Notes: generated by a model not told the origin, from the letters alone. A stretch of 48,193 nucleotides of DNA from a virus (IMGVR_UViG_3300045972_000348:1-48193), one strand, 5' to 3'; shown: positions 16,918 to 23,683, counted from the stretch's first letter. A program made the numbers and translations.

Positions 16918-17937
16918 ATGGCCTGGGTCACGGTCGAGGGCTGGGCGGGTCGGGTCTGGGTCGCGGACAACGGAAAGCGGACCTTCTACATCAGGCAGTA
17001 TCGGGACGGCAAGCCGTGGGAGGTCTCGACGAAGTGCTCCCGGCTGCCGGGCGCGCTGAAGGAGCTGGACCGCTTCGAGAAGGACCCCGCCGGCTACCGG
17101 CCGCAGGGTGTCGGCGAGCAGCTCGTGCTCGACGAGCAGCTCATCACCCGCTACCGCGCCTGGTGCGAGGACACGGCCCGGCAGGACGGCAAGGAGCTGG
17201 ACCCGCGGTGGCTCGACGCGAAGGAGCGGTACCTGGGCTGGTGGGCCGAGCAGCTCAAGGGCCGGCCGCTCGGCGCGGTGAAGCTCTCGCGCATCTTGGA
17301 GCTGCTCGTCGGCACGACCAGCCGGCGCGACCGCACCGTCTCCATCAAGCACCTCTACTCGTACCTGCGCCAGACCGACCAGCTCGCGGCCGCCGAGGAC
17401 CCCACGCTCGACGCGCTGCCGGTGGCGCAGTCGAAGCCAGAGCAGGACTCGACGGGGGAGTCGAAGGTCATCCCCGAGGCCGACTTCCGCGCGGCGCTGC
17501 CGCACCTCGACCCGGTGTTCGCTGACGCCTGCTGGATGATGGCCGGCACGGGCTGCCACCTCTCCGAGGTCATCCGCTACATCAAGCTCGGCGTCTGCGA
17601 GGAGGGCCAGGTGCTCGGCTTCCGGCACAAGGGCGGCCACATCCACCGCGTGCGCGTCGCGCTGCCCACCTGGGAGGCGGCGAAGCGGCTCAAGGCGCAG
17701 GCCTGGGCGCCGAGCCGGAAGGCCTTCTACGATGCCATCAACAAGGCCTGCGGCGCGGCGAAGGTCGAGCCCTGGACGCCTGGCCGCTTCCGGCACACCT
17801 TCGCGACGACCGCCATCGCGTCCGGCGTCGACCCCGAGGCCGTGGCGCGCGCGCTGGGCCACAAGTGCTCGGCCACCACGCTGCGCTGGTACGCGACGAC
17901 GGCCGTCGTCCAGGGCGCGCAGGGTGGGTACCTGTAG
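16918..17937 (+). CDS. int: Tyrosine recombinase (phage integrase), active-site variant
   Basis: The 339-aa product would integrate and excise the phage genome at att sites. The start is the ATG after GGAAGGAGAG, only 2 bases past the upstream gene. Residues 70-165 form a core-binding-like helical domain, and the catalytic domain follows. Visible active-site elements are a beta-hairpin Lys (K238), R292-H293 in GRFRHTFAT, H315 in ALGHK, and the nucleophile Y325 in TLRWYAT. The usual box I Arg (as in TGLRxSE) is replaced by His in TGCHLSE (H214), and the usual His before LRHT is Gly (TPGRF). I recall related integrases with TPGRFRHS/T motifs, so this may be a natural subfamily rather than a dead enzyme. 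Confidence 0.88.
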   Translation: MAWVTVEGWAGRVWVADNGKRTFYIRQYRDGKPWEVSTKCSRLPGALKELDRFEKDPAGYRPQGVGEQLVLDEQLITRYRAWCEDTARQDGKELDPRWLDAKERYLGWWAEQLKGRPLGAVKLSRILELLVGTTSRRDRTVSIKHLYSYLRQTDQLAAAEDPTLDALPVAQSKPEQDSTGESKVIPEADFRAALPHLDPVFADACWMMAGTGCHLSEVIRYIKLGVCEEGQVLGFRHKGGHIHRVRVALPTWEAAKRLKAQAWAPSRKAFYDAINKACGAAKVEPWTPGRFRHTFATTAIASGVDPEAVARALGHKCSATTLRWYATTAVVQGAQGGYL

Positions 17938-17966
17938 GCACTCGGACGTACCCAGGTCAGGCGACT

Positions 17967-17999
17967 GCGGCCCTTGTCCCTCCCGGGTACAAGGGCCGC
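17967..17999. terminator. 11-bp hairpin after the integrase gene, probable terminator
   Basis: GCGGCCCTTGT pairs perfectly with ACAAGGGCCGC across an 11-nt loop, 29 bases after the integrase stop. Only a weak T-rich stretch (TCCATTTC) follows, so termination efficiency is uncertain. An attachment-site core here is an alternative. Confidence 0.55.
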
Positions 18000-18041
18000 T
18001 CCATTTCGGCATCCAGCCGGAATTGCATCGGAAGGAACCCC

Positions 18042-18443
18042 GTGAAGATCAAGCTCGCCCGCATCCGTGCCGCCCGCCGCGTCCAGCTCGTCGAGCGGGC
18101 CGCCGGCCCCGTGCTCGTGGTCGACTACCGGGGCCTGAAGCACACCTCCGACATGGTCGCGGTCTGGGACGAGCACATGGCCGTGCGCCAGCTCGTGGCG
18201 GCGCCGACCGTGGTGGACGCGCGCGGCGCGCGCTTCAACCGCCACTTCTTCGAGCACCTGGCCGCGCTGCCGCCGCCCGCGCTGCCGCCGGTTCGCGCCG
18301 CCTTCGTCGGAGTGGGGCCGAGGCTGGTCGCCAAGGCGAAGAAGGCCGGCCTCCCGTGGGGGAGCCGGCCTTCGTTCGCATCGCGCCTGCTGGCCTTCGA
18401 CTGGGTGACCGGGCCGCTGCTGCTCCTGTTCGGCCTCGACTAG
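18042..18443 (+). CDS. STAS/SpoIIAA-like small protein of unknown function
   Basis: The GTG at 18042 follows a GAAGGA site and gives 133 aa. An alternating beta-strand and helix pattern (VLVVDYRGL near 24-32, TVVDARGARF, VRAAFVG) and the short C-terminal helix with FDWV resemble compact STAS-like domains that end in LDWL-type helices. Such domains act in protein-protein regulation. A regulatory or host-derived role next to the integrase is possible, since cargo genes often sit near attachment sites. The similarity is by eye only. A strong hairpin lies inside the coding end, and its stop overlaps the stop of the opposite-strand gene (shared CTAG at 18440-18443). Confidence 0.55.
   Translation: MKIKLARIRAARRVQLVERAAGPVLVVDYRGLKHTSDMVAVWDEHMAVRQLVAAPTVVDARGARFNRHFFEHLAALPPPALPPVRAAFVGVGPRLVAKAKKAGLPWGSRPSFASRLLAFDWVTGPLLLLFGLD
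18341..18373. terminator. Long GC hairpin inside the STAS-like gene end, terminator-like in both directions
   Basis: GAAGGCCGGCCTCCC pairs with GGGAGCCGGCCTTC, leaving one bulged C and a short loop. TTCG-type flanks, not a T-run, follow. It falls between converging transcripts, where a bidirectional terminator would be expected, although here it is inside coding sequence. Confidence 0.55.
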
Positions 18444-18649
18444 GCGAGCACCAGGCGCGCCAGCTTCCGCAGGGCCTTGGCCTTGACGACGAGCCGGCGC
18501 GCCTGCTTCTCCAGGGCCCGCGCCTCCTTGTTCGCCTGCGCCGGCAGGCCCAGCCGGCCCGCCTTCGCCATCTTCGCCTTCGCGGCGCGCGCCTTGGCCG
18601 CGTTGGCGCGGACGGCGACGAGCTGCTTGACGCTGAGGGTCCTCTTCAT
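18440..18649 (-). CDS. Small basic Ala/Lys-rich protein (69 aa)
   Basis: The product has many Lys, Ala and Arg residues spread over continuous helix-forming sequence (ANAAKARAAKAKMAKAG) and no Cys. Such a composition suits nucleic-acid binding or a short basic coiled coil, but no family is recognised. It starts 4 bases inside the preceding gene (ATGA) and ends in the shared CTAG with the converging rightward gene. This is the last gene of the leftward block. Confidence 0.6.
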   Translation of the reverse strand: MKRTLSVKQLVAVRANAAKARAAKAKMAKAGRLGLPAQANKEARALEKQARRLVVKAKALRKLARLVLA

Positions 18650-19026
18650 AGCCGCTCCTCCTTGACTGCGTGGCGCACTAGGCGCGGGCCACTGCGGTCG
18701 ATGATGACCTCCTTCACCCCGGGCAGCCCGGCCAGGACGCGAGCGATGACGCCGCTGGCCTTCCGAAGCTCGGCCAGGTCGCCCGGCGACAGCGCGGCCC
18801 CATCGCCCTGCGGGCCCGACATGACGCCCTGCCTCGCGAGCTGGCGGGCCTGCCGCTGGATGCGGAAGAGCATCCCCACGCCCATCGGCGGGCCCTTGCT
18901 GCCGGTGAGCTTGCCGCTGATGAGAGCCGCCTGGCCCTCCTCGCCGGTCGCTGTCGGGTTCGACAGGAAGAAGTTCATCATTGCCTGCTGCCGCTGCTCG
19001 CTTTCGCGCCTGCTGACCTTTGCCAT
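18646..19026 (-). CDS. Hypothetical protein (126 aa), possibly DNA-binding
   Basis: The ATG follows a very strong AAGGAGGGGG site. The N-terminal half (RRESEQRQQAMMNFFLSNP, then MGVGMLFRIQRQARQLARQG) is basic and helical and could form a winged-helix-like fold, while the C-terminal part (GVIARVLAGLPGVKEVIID) is alpha/beta. No family is recognised. It lies just after a promoter-like sequence (19050-19079) and starts a two-gene unit with the small basic protein. A regulator is a reasonable guess only. Confidence 0.6.
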   Translation of the reverse strand: MAKVSRRESEQRQQAMMNFFLSNPTATGEEGQAALISGKLTGSKGPPMGVGMLFRIQRQARQLARQGVMSGPQGDGAALSPGDLAELRKASGVIARVLAGLPGVKEVIIDRSGPRLVRHAVKEERL

Positions 19027-19049
19027 GTGCGTCCCCCTCCTTGACGCGA

Positions 19050-19079
19050 ATCAATGGCACGGGTGCGATAGGCTGTCAA
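19050..19079 (-). promoter_or_regulatory. Sigma70-like promoter for the last two leftward genes, with overlapping direct repeat
   Basis: On the minus strand TTGACA (19074-19079) and ATTGAT (19050-19055) are separated by 18 bases. The -35 is part of a direct repeat of GACAGC spaced 11 bases apart (about one helical turn), similar to repeats near 21380 and 27930. The start codon of the 126-aa protein lies 24 bases beyond the -10. Confidence 0.55.
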
Positions 19080-19094
19080 CGTGCTGTCGGGGGC

Positions 19095-19499
19095 CTACCG
19101 GGCCAGGCGCCCCAGCGCGGACTCCACGTCGACGTAGTGCTCCACCTCGGCCAGCCAGTAGAAGATAGGGCAGTCGAGCGCCGGGTCCTTCCCTGGCGCA
19201 GCGCCGCCCACGACCATGACCCTGACGCCCAGGGCGATGGCCATGCCCAGCTCGACGTAGGCGCCGCGGGCGGCCGGGTCGTGGAGCAGGAGGAAGACCT
19301 CGGCCTCGGCCACGCCGCAGGCGTCGGCCAGGGCGCAGCCCCTGAAGTGGGCGTCGCGCACCGCGCTGGTCGCGCCGGCCATCTCGTCTTCGTGCGTCCA
19401 GTCGTGCGTGATGGTGTGCCCCATGGCGCGGAGCTGGGCCATCACGGCCTGGGCCTCGGCGCGCCGGCTCCACTTCGTCCCGACGTAGACCGCGCTCAC
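19095..19499 (-). CDS. Nucleoside 2-deoxyribosyltransferase-like protein
   Basis: The 134-aa product has the Rossmann-like layout of this family: an N-terminal strand (VYVGTKW), an acidic helix region with D59, a strand with VFLLLHDP, and the signature GAYVELGMAIALGVRVMVVGG, in which E83 corresponds to the catalytic Glu. Family members cleave or exchange the N-glycosidic bond of deoxynucleosides or nucleotide derivatives, and some relatives act on NAD-like substrates. The length fits. The GTG start overlaps the previous stop (GTGA). It lies two genes below the dATP/dGTP diphosphohydrolase-like gene, suggesting a small nucleotide-metabolism group. The exact substrate cannot be read from sequence. 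Confidence 0.7.
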   Translation of the reverse strand: MSAVYVGTKWSRRAEAQAVMAQLRAMGHTITHDWTHEDEMAGATSAVRDAHFRGCALADACGVAEAEVFLLLHDPAARGAYVELGMAIALGVRVMVVGGAAPGKDPALDCPIFYWLAEVEHYVDVESALGRLAR

Positions 19500-19681
19500 G
19501 GGGCCTCCGAGAAGTGGCGGGTCAGCTCGGCCTGCGACGCCGGCCGGGGAACGGGCGGGACGCCCTCGACGATGACGCCGCAGCGGCCGAAGGTGGCCAG
19601 GTCGGCGCGCAGCGCGCGCTCCAGCTCCGTGGTCGTGAGGCGCAGCTCCTCCATCACGGAGCGGTGCAGGATGTCGGTCAT
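19496..19681 (-). CDS. Small hypothetical protein (61 aa)
   Basis: The ATG at 19681 gives MTDILHRSVMEELRLTTTEL..., a helical N-terminus and an ECGVIVEG-like short strand (CGVIVEGVPPVP). There is no membrane segment and no known motif. It overlaps neighbours by 1 and 4 bases, which supports translation as part of the operon. Function unknown. Confidence 0.55.
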   Translation of the reverse strand: MTDILHRSVMEELRLTTTELERALRADLATFGRCGVIVEGVPPVPRPASQAELTRHFSEAP

Positions 19682-19857
19682 CACGCCCTCCCGCTCGGCA
19701 TGTCGCCGAAGATGGTCATGTGCATCAGGGCCCGGCGGGCCTGGAGGTCGCTCACCAGCTCCAGCTCGGGGCGAGGCGTGCGCCGGCCCAGCCAGAAGCC
19801 CAGGCAGAAGCACGCCGCGCCGAAGCACCAGCAGCTCACCACGAGGAGCCAGTTCAC
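19681..19857 (-). CDS. Small single-pass membrane protein (58 aa)
   Basis: The GTG start overlaps the upstream stop (GTGA). Residues 3-24 (NWLLVVSCWCFGAACFCLGF) form a hydrophobic, Cys-rich segment followed by a charged region, so the protein is likely anchored in the inner membrane with a cytoplasmic tail. It lies among nucleotide-metabolism genes. Function unknown. Confidence 0.55.
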   Translation of the reverse strand: MNWLLVVSCWCFGAACFCLGFWLGRRTPRPELELVSDLQARRALMHMTIFGDMPSGRA

Positions 19858-20456
19858 GCGGCCTCCGAGTCGGCGATGGTGTAGTGGCGCGGGTCCTTGC
19901 CGGCGGCCTTCGCCTTGAGGCTGGCGACGTGCGGCGTGAGGCCCGCGATGAAGGCGTCCATGTCGATGCTGGGCGGCCGGTCGTCGGTGAGCTTCCCGCA
20001 GGCCCGGGAGTCGACGATGATGTTGAGGCAGGCCAGGGCGTGCGCCAGGTGCGGCAGCCCGCTGTCGGAGTCCAGCTCCTGGCCGTTCTCCCACTTGGCG
20101 ATGTGCCGCTTGAGGGCGTCGAGGTAGATGGAGGCGCGCACGCCGGCCTTGCGCCAGTTCCACTTGCCGTAGGACAGCGCGCCGGCCAGGTGGGCGAGCG
20201 ACGCCAGGGCGATGGCCGTCTCGGGCACCAGGCTCATCGGCAGCTTCGTCGCGCCGATGGCGTCCTTCGGGTTCGTGTCCTTGGTCGGCTCGACGACCGG
20301 GCGGTCGGGGTCGGCCAGCTCGATGGCGGCCTCGAAGTCCGAGCAGAAGTCGTGGATGTTGCGCCAGGGGATCTTGTTCCCGGTCTTCGCGCAGACCACG
20401 CTGCTGCGGGGGGTGACCTTGCCCTTCAGCCTGCACTTCCGGCAGTCGTCGCTCAC
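19854..20456 (-). CDS. dATP/dGTP diphosphohydrolase-like protein (PF18909-type domain)
   Basis: The 200-aa product contains the family's characteristic core TNPKDAIGATKLPMSLVPE (from about residue 61), followed by a helical region with GKWNWRKAG, YLDALKRHIAKWENG and DSGLPHLAHALACLNIIVD, which carries acidic and His residues expected to bind metal. Proteins with this domain are common in phages and are linked to hydrolysis of purine dNTPs. The N-terminus has extra Cys pairs (C5, C8, C22) that may bind zinc. The GTG start overlaps the upstream stop. No PurZ-like partner is present, so a 2-aminoadenine genome is not indicated. Confidence 0.75.
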   Translation of the reverse strand: MSDDCRKCRLKGKVTPRSSVVCAKTGNKIPWRNIHDFCSDFEAAIELADPDRPVVEPTKDTNPKDAIGATKLPMSLVPETAIALASLAHLAGALSYGKWNWRKAGVRASIYLDALKRHIAKWENGQELDSDSGLPHLAHALACLNIIVDSRACGKLTDDRPPSIDMDAFIAGLTPHVASLKAKAAGKDPRHYTIADSEAA

Positions 20457-20674
20457 GGCTTCTCCTTCGGGTTGGTGGGGTTGCAGACGAACCGCTGGCG
20501 GCGGCCCGTGGTGTTGGAGTCCTTGATGGTGACGTCGAGCATGCGGACGACGGCCTCCCTGGCCGGCTCGACGGGGGGCGGCGGCGGCAGGCCACCCAGG
20601 ATGGTGCGGGCGACGACGGCCGCGGTGACGGTGGCGGCGGCGAAGCCCCCGAAGAAGGTCAGGACGTAGCTCAC
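20453..20674 (-). CDS. Small membrane protein (73 aa)
   Basis: The GTG start overlaps the sigma-like gene's stop by 4 bases. The N-terminal hydrophobic segment (about residues 4-28, with FFGGFAAATVTAAVVARTIL) is followed by a proline stretch (LPPPPPVEP) and a basic C-terminus. It is probably an inner-membrane protein of unknown role. Confidence 0.55.
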   Translation of the reverse strand: MSYVLTFFGGFAAATVTAAVVARTILGGLPPPPPVEPAREAVVRMLDVTIKDSNTTGRRQRFVCNPTNPKEKP

Positions 20675-21315
20675 GCCGCCACCTTCTGGGCCTGCCGGCG
20701 CTCGCGCCGCTTCTGGGCGCGCTCAGCGCGCTTCAGGGGCGAGAGGTTGGCGAGCCAGACCTTCGAGCGGGCCCGGCCCGACTGCTTCTTCAGGGCCGGC
20801 AGCTCGATGTCCTCGAAGCCGGCCACCTTGGTCAGCCGGACCAGGGTGGAGGCCACGGCCAGGGAGCGGCCGTCGAGCAGGGCCTCGACGCGCTCGCGCT
20901 CGGCCGCCGGCAGCCTGGCCATCCTGCGCTCCACCTCGGCGGCCTCCTCCTGAGCGATGAGCTGGTCCTCGGGACTGGCGACCAGGGGCGCGTCGCGGCC
21001 GGCGACGACCTCGCCCACGGTCACCTCCAGCCCGTTGCCGCTGGCGTCGAAGTTCATGCGGGTCGTCTCGTGGATGTCGCGGCCGCAGGAGCGGATGGAG
21101 ACGCGCTGCACGGCCCGCTTCAGCCGGGGCCAGGCCAGGGTGACGAAGAGGCAGCCGCGGGACGGGTCGAAGGCGCGGGCGGCGCCGTCCAGGGCCAGCA
21201 TGGCGTCGCTGTAGGCGTCGTCCCAGGCCGAGCTGGTGGGCGTCAGCCGCGTGAAGCGCCGGATGGCCTTGGGGATGAGGTCAAGGTGCGACGTGACGAG
21301 CTGCGCGTGGGTCAT
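20671..21315 (-). CDS. Sigma-70-family-like protein
   Basis: I chose the ATG at 21315, preceded by AGGAAG, giving 214 aa. Residues 8-70 resemble sigma region 2: a HLDLIPKAIRRFTRL helix, an acidic WDDAYSDAMLALDGAARAFDP segment, then GCLFVTLAWPRLKRAVQR, comparable to the family's core-binding and -10 recognition helices (the usual 'FDP..G..F.T.A' pattern is clear). Residues 140-185 contain a region-4-like LPAAERERVEALLDG segment, and the C-terminus is strongly basic. A likely role is redirecting host RNA polymerase to phage promoters. It is the first gene after a copy of the conserved 22-nt element at 21356, which it might recognise. That link is a hypothesis. Confidence 0.65.
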   Translation of the reverse strand: MTHAQLVTSHLDLIPKAIRRFTRLTPTSSAWDDAYSDAMLALDGAARAFDPSRGCLFVTLAWPRLKRAVQRVSIRSCGRDIHETTRMNFDASGNGLEVTVGEVVAGRDAPLVASPEDQLIAQEEAAEVERRMARLPAAERERVEALLDGRSLAVASTLVRLTKVAGFEDIELPALKKQSGRARSKVWLANLSPLKRAERAQKRRERRQAQKVAA

Positions 21316-21355
21316 GGTCTTCCTGCGGGATGAGGTGAGCAGCGGGGGTTCGAGT

Positions 21356-21377
21356 GTTTTACAGCATGGCCCTGACA
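21356..21377 (-). promoter_or_regulatory. Conserved 22-nt leftward promoter-like element, copy 1
   Basis: On the minus strand TGTCAG starts 16 bases before TAAAAC, with GGCC between them. It is ungapped against three other copies (22950, 27909, 31115). The predicted start of transcription is about 34 bases before the sigma-like gene. A box resembling CTATCA sits 11 bases upstream. Confidence 0.6.
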
Positions 21378-21410
21378 GGATGTTGATAGAAGATGTCGCA
21401 GTACCCTGCG

Positions 21411-21758
21411 TTAAGGCCGAACCAGCTCCTCGACGGCCAGGGCGTGGGCCTCGTGCTCCTCGGCCTTGGCCACGAGCTGGCGCGCCTGGTCCTCCTTCCC
21501 CTTCTCTCCCAGCGCGCGGGCCAGGCTGCGGTGCGAGCTGGCCTTCCGACGCAGCGCGGCAGCCTCCCGGTAGAGCTGCTCCCGCGTCTCGGGGTGCTCC
21601 AGGCGGGCCAGCTCGGCGGCGACGGCCGGCGGCAGCGGGTAGGCCGGCGCCGTGCAGTCGACGACCGGCACCCGGCCGGCCCGGCGCGCCGCCTCGACGA
21701 CGGGGCCCTCGAAGGCGTCCCGCTTCCGCTGCCACTCGATGCGCTCTGCCCTGGTCAT
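21411..21758 (-). CDS. Hypothetical helical protein (115 aa)
   Basis: The ATG at 21758 has GGGGGAC upstream. A longer frame reaches 21854 but would run through the terminator hairpin, so the shorter start is preferred. The product is charged and helical, with an Arg/Lys/Glu-rich C-terminal half (LYREAAALRRKASSHRSLAR and KAEEHEAHALAVEELVRP) likely to form a coiled coil. No family is recognised. It is transcribed leftward toward the sigma-like gene, with the conserved promoter element just beyond its end. Confidence 0.5.
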   Translation of the reverse strand: MTRAERIEWQRKRDAFEGPVVEAARRAGRVPVVDCTAPAYPLPPAVAAELARLEHPETREQLYREAAALRRKASSHRSLARALGEKGKEDQARQLVAKAEEHEAHALAVEELVRP

Positions 21759-21767
21759 GCTGTCCCC

Positions 21768-21803
21768 CAAAAGAACGGGGCCCCGCCTCCCAGCAGGGCC
21801 CCG
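21768..21803 (-). terminator. Intrinsic terminator after the DUF932 gene
   Basis: On the minus strand CGGGGCCC pairs with GGGCCCCG (8 bp) and is followed by TTCTTTTGG. It lies between the DUF932 gene and the start of the 115-aa gene. Confidence 0.75.
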
Positions 21804-21954
21804 CGTGTGCTCGACCAGCGCATTTCCCTTCGCCCCGCGGCCGTCGAGCGCCACCGCGGAGCTGCCACCGGGCCCTTCTTGTGTGCGCGCCGGGACCGGG
21901 TAGGTGGCGCTTCAGGCTCTTCTCGGCTGCATCAGCTCCTCCCCTCGGGGCCGC

Positions 21955-22905
21955 CTACTGGATGGCCCCGTCGTCGTCGACGGTGAGGCCCGACAGCTCG
22001 ATGATGGCCTTCGAGGCGGCCTGGACCTGGCTGTCGCCGAGCCAGATGCTCTTCAGGCGGGCCAGGGCGGGCTGCCCGTTGCGGACGGGCCGCTGGTGGG
22101 TGGCCCACTCGGTGGCGGCGTTGAGGGCGTCCCAGGCCGTGGCGCCGAAGGTGCCCGTGCCGGCGCCGAAGAGGCGCAGCAGCTCGACGCGGGCCTTCTC
22201 CGAGCGGGAGGTGACCTCGCCCGTCTCGTCGGCGGGGTAGAGCCGCTCGGCGACCTGGGCCATCTGAGCCGCCGCGAAGGAGGTGGCCAGCAGCCGCTGC
22301 GCGTTGGCCTCCACCAGCTCGAAGCGGCGCATCGACGCCTCGATGCCGTCGAGGATGTTGGCGGCCTCCAGCATCTGCTTGGCCGTGTGCCGGTAGGCGG
22401 CGGCCTGCATCCCGATGATGTGGGCGGCGCCGTTCGAGCACCAGCGGCGCATCAGGGTGTCGGCGAGCTGGAGGCGAGCCGTGCCGTCGAGGGTGTCGCG
22501 CCAGACGACCCGGCGCAGCAGGACGTCCTCGGTGCCGTTGGGGCCGGGCAGCACGATGGGCTTCGGGAGCTGCAGCTCGATGGCGCGGTGGAGGCCGCGG
22601 TCGAAGGTCGTCGCGCTGACGGCCTGGAGCTGGCCGTCGCGCAGCAGCTCGTCGAGCGGGCCGACGAAGGCCTGGACCTGGGCCGGCTCGTACCGCTTGC
22701 CGACGACGGAGATGGCCTCCTGGGTGTCGACGCGGACCACGACCTGGGCGGGGGCCTCGATGTACTCGGCGCCGTCGTTGACGCGGACGAGCGCCGGGCG
22801 CATCTCGACGGCGAAGGAGAAGTCGGGACCGGCGAGCTGGAGCAGCTCGGCGGCGCTGCGGGCGCCTCGGACGTCGATGCGGGAGTGGCTGTTGGGGCGG
22901 TTCAT
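21955..22905 (-). CDS. DUF932 family protein
   Basis: The 316-aa product starts at an ATG after GAAGGAGA. It matches the layout of the DUF932/TIGR03299 phage-plasmid family: an N-terminal beta-rich part, VVGKRYEPAQVQAFVGPLDELL (the family's 'vgkrY.pvqn.eaf.fld'), a middle with long helices, and a C-terminal WDALNAATEWATHQRP segment (family 'Tpwda.navtEy..H'). Members are common on phages and plasmids but biochemically uncharacterised; some are linked to recombination or anti-restriction loci by neighbourhood. Here the gene is a single unit with its own conserved promoter element upstream and terminators on both sides, suggesting independent control and high or early expression. Confidence 0.8.
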   Translation of the reverse strand: MNRPNSHSRIDVRGARSAAELLQLAGPDFSFAVEMRPALVRVNDGAEYIEAPAQVVVRVDTQEAISVVGKRYEPAQVQAFVGPLDELLRDGQLQAVSATTFDRGLHRAIELQLPKPIVLPGPNGTEDVLLRRVVWRDTLDGTARLQLADTLMRRWCSNGAAHIIGMQAAAYRHTAKQMLEAANILDGIEASMRRFELVEANAQRLLATSFAAAQMAQVAERLYPADETGEVTSRSEKARVELLRLFGAGTGTFGATAWDALNAATEWATHQRPVRNGQPALARLKSIWLGDSQVQAASKAIIELSGLTVDDDGAIQ

Positions 22906-22949
22906 GGGGGCTGCGTCTCCTTCCGGCGTTGTGCCGTCGTTGTGCTCAC

Positions 22950-22971
22950 TCTCTATCGCGTGGGCCTGACA
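22950..22971 (-). promoter_or_regulatory. Conserved 22-nt leftward promoter-like element, copy 2
   Basis: On the minus strand TGTCAG is followed by GCCCACGCGA and TAGAGA, aligned without gaps to the other copies. It lies 45 bases upstream of the DUF932 start codon. Confidence 0.55.
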
Positions 22972-23063
22972 GCCCCTGGAAACACCTTCGAGATACACCC
23001 GGCAGGGGCTGACGGGAAATCGCTGCGCCGCAGCACTTCGACCGTTCCCCCCTGCTTCCAAGA

Positions 23064-23113
23064 CCAAAAGAAGAGGGCCTCTTTCGCACCCGAGCGGGTA
23101 TCGAAAGAGGCCC
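23064..23113 (-). terminator. Intrinsic terminator ending the upstream leftward operon
   Basis: A perfect 12-bp stem (GGGCCTCTTTCG with CGAAAGAGGCCC) is followed on the minus strand by TCTTCTTTTGG. The loop contains a small CCCG/CGGG stem. It separates the replication operon from the DUF932 unit. Confidence 0.8.
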
Positions 23114-23143
23114 CTTCACCGGCAGGCTGTTGACTGCGCGCCG

Positions 23144-23356
23144 CTACTGTGGCTGGCGATGTGGGTCGTCCGAGGTGCCGTGGTGCCACCACTTCGCCAG
23201 CGGGACGACAGCTCCGCACCGGCTGCACCGCACGCCGCGCTCGCCCGCGTGGTCGACGATGAGGCCGCCCTGCACCTCCACGTTGCGCCCCGAGCTGGCC
23301 AGCCGCTTCGGCTTGCGCGTCGAGCTGCCGCTCCTGATGCCGCCCCAGCGCGCCAT
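23144..23356 (-). CDS. Small zinc-binding-type protein (70 aa)
   Basis: The N-terminus is basic (RWGGIRSGSSTRKPKRLAS), and the C-terminus has CSRCGAVVPLAKWWHHG, a CxxC pair followed by two His that could complete a zinc site. No enzyme motif is present. It is the last gene before the terminator at 23064. Possible roles are nucleic-acid binding or regulation; none is proven. Confidence 0.55.
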   Translation of the reverse strand: MARWGGIRSGSSTRKPKRLASSGRNVEVQGGLIVDHAGERGVRCSRCGAVVPLAKWWHHGTSDDPHRQPQ

Positions 23357-23357
23357 G

Positions 23358-23546
23358 TCAGCGGTCCTTCATCACGGTGCGCCAGGTGTCGGCGCCCGGG
23401 TTGATGGTGGCCGGCGTGGCCGGGACCGACAGGAGGTAGCCGCGCTCGCACTTCGGGCACCCGTCCATGCGGCGCCGCTCGGCGATGCTGCGCTGCTCCT
23501 CGGAGCGTGCGCCGCAGCGGTCGCACTCGTAGCAGTAGGTCGGCAT
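23358..23546 (-). CDS. FmdB-like zinc-ribbon protein (62 aa)
   Basis: The start at 23546 gives MPTYCYECDRCGARSEEQRS..., closely matching the MPTYxYxCxxCG opening of FmdB-type ribbons, with the second Cys pair CPKC at about residues 30-33. These small ribbons are often annotated as putative regulators. A longer in-frame start adds 9 residues but lacks the family's usual N-terminus. It ends 2 bases before the start of the next gene. Confidence 0.7.
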   Translation of the reverse strand: MPTYCYECDRCGARSEEQRSIAERRRMDGCPKCERGYLLSVPATPATINPGADTWRTVMKDR

Positions 23547-23548
23547 GG

Positions 23549-23683
23549 CTACCTCCACCTCCACTTCATCCACGCCCAGGCCAGGCCAGCGAAGAACAGG
23601 GTGCCCAGGAGGCTCCCGATGGCGAGCCCGGTGACGATGCGAGCGAGCTGCTCCACGGTGATGTCGACGACCTTGGTGTCCAT
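23549..23683 (-). CDS. Small membrane protein (44 aa)
   Basis: MDTKVVDITVEQLARIVTGL leads into a hydrophobic segment (about residues 17-38, GLAIGSLLGTLFFAGLAWAW) and a short basic end (KWRWR). A single-pass inner-membrane protein with the basic tail inside is likely. Function unknown. Confidence 0.5.
   Translation of the reverse strand: MDTKVVDITVEQLARIVTGLAIGSLLGTLFFAGLAWAWMKWRWR

Noticed and set aside
19854-20456. Evidence for a 2-aminoadenine (Z) genome from the dATP/dGTP diphosphohydrolase-like gene
   Set aside because: No PurZ-like synthetase or matching DNA polymerase is present in what appears to be a complete genome.
21345-21365. A tRNA-like T-arm (GGTTCGA) upstream of the sigma-like gene
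   Set aside because: No matching acceptor or anticodon stems surround it. I found no tRNA genes in any gap.
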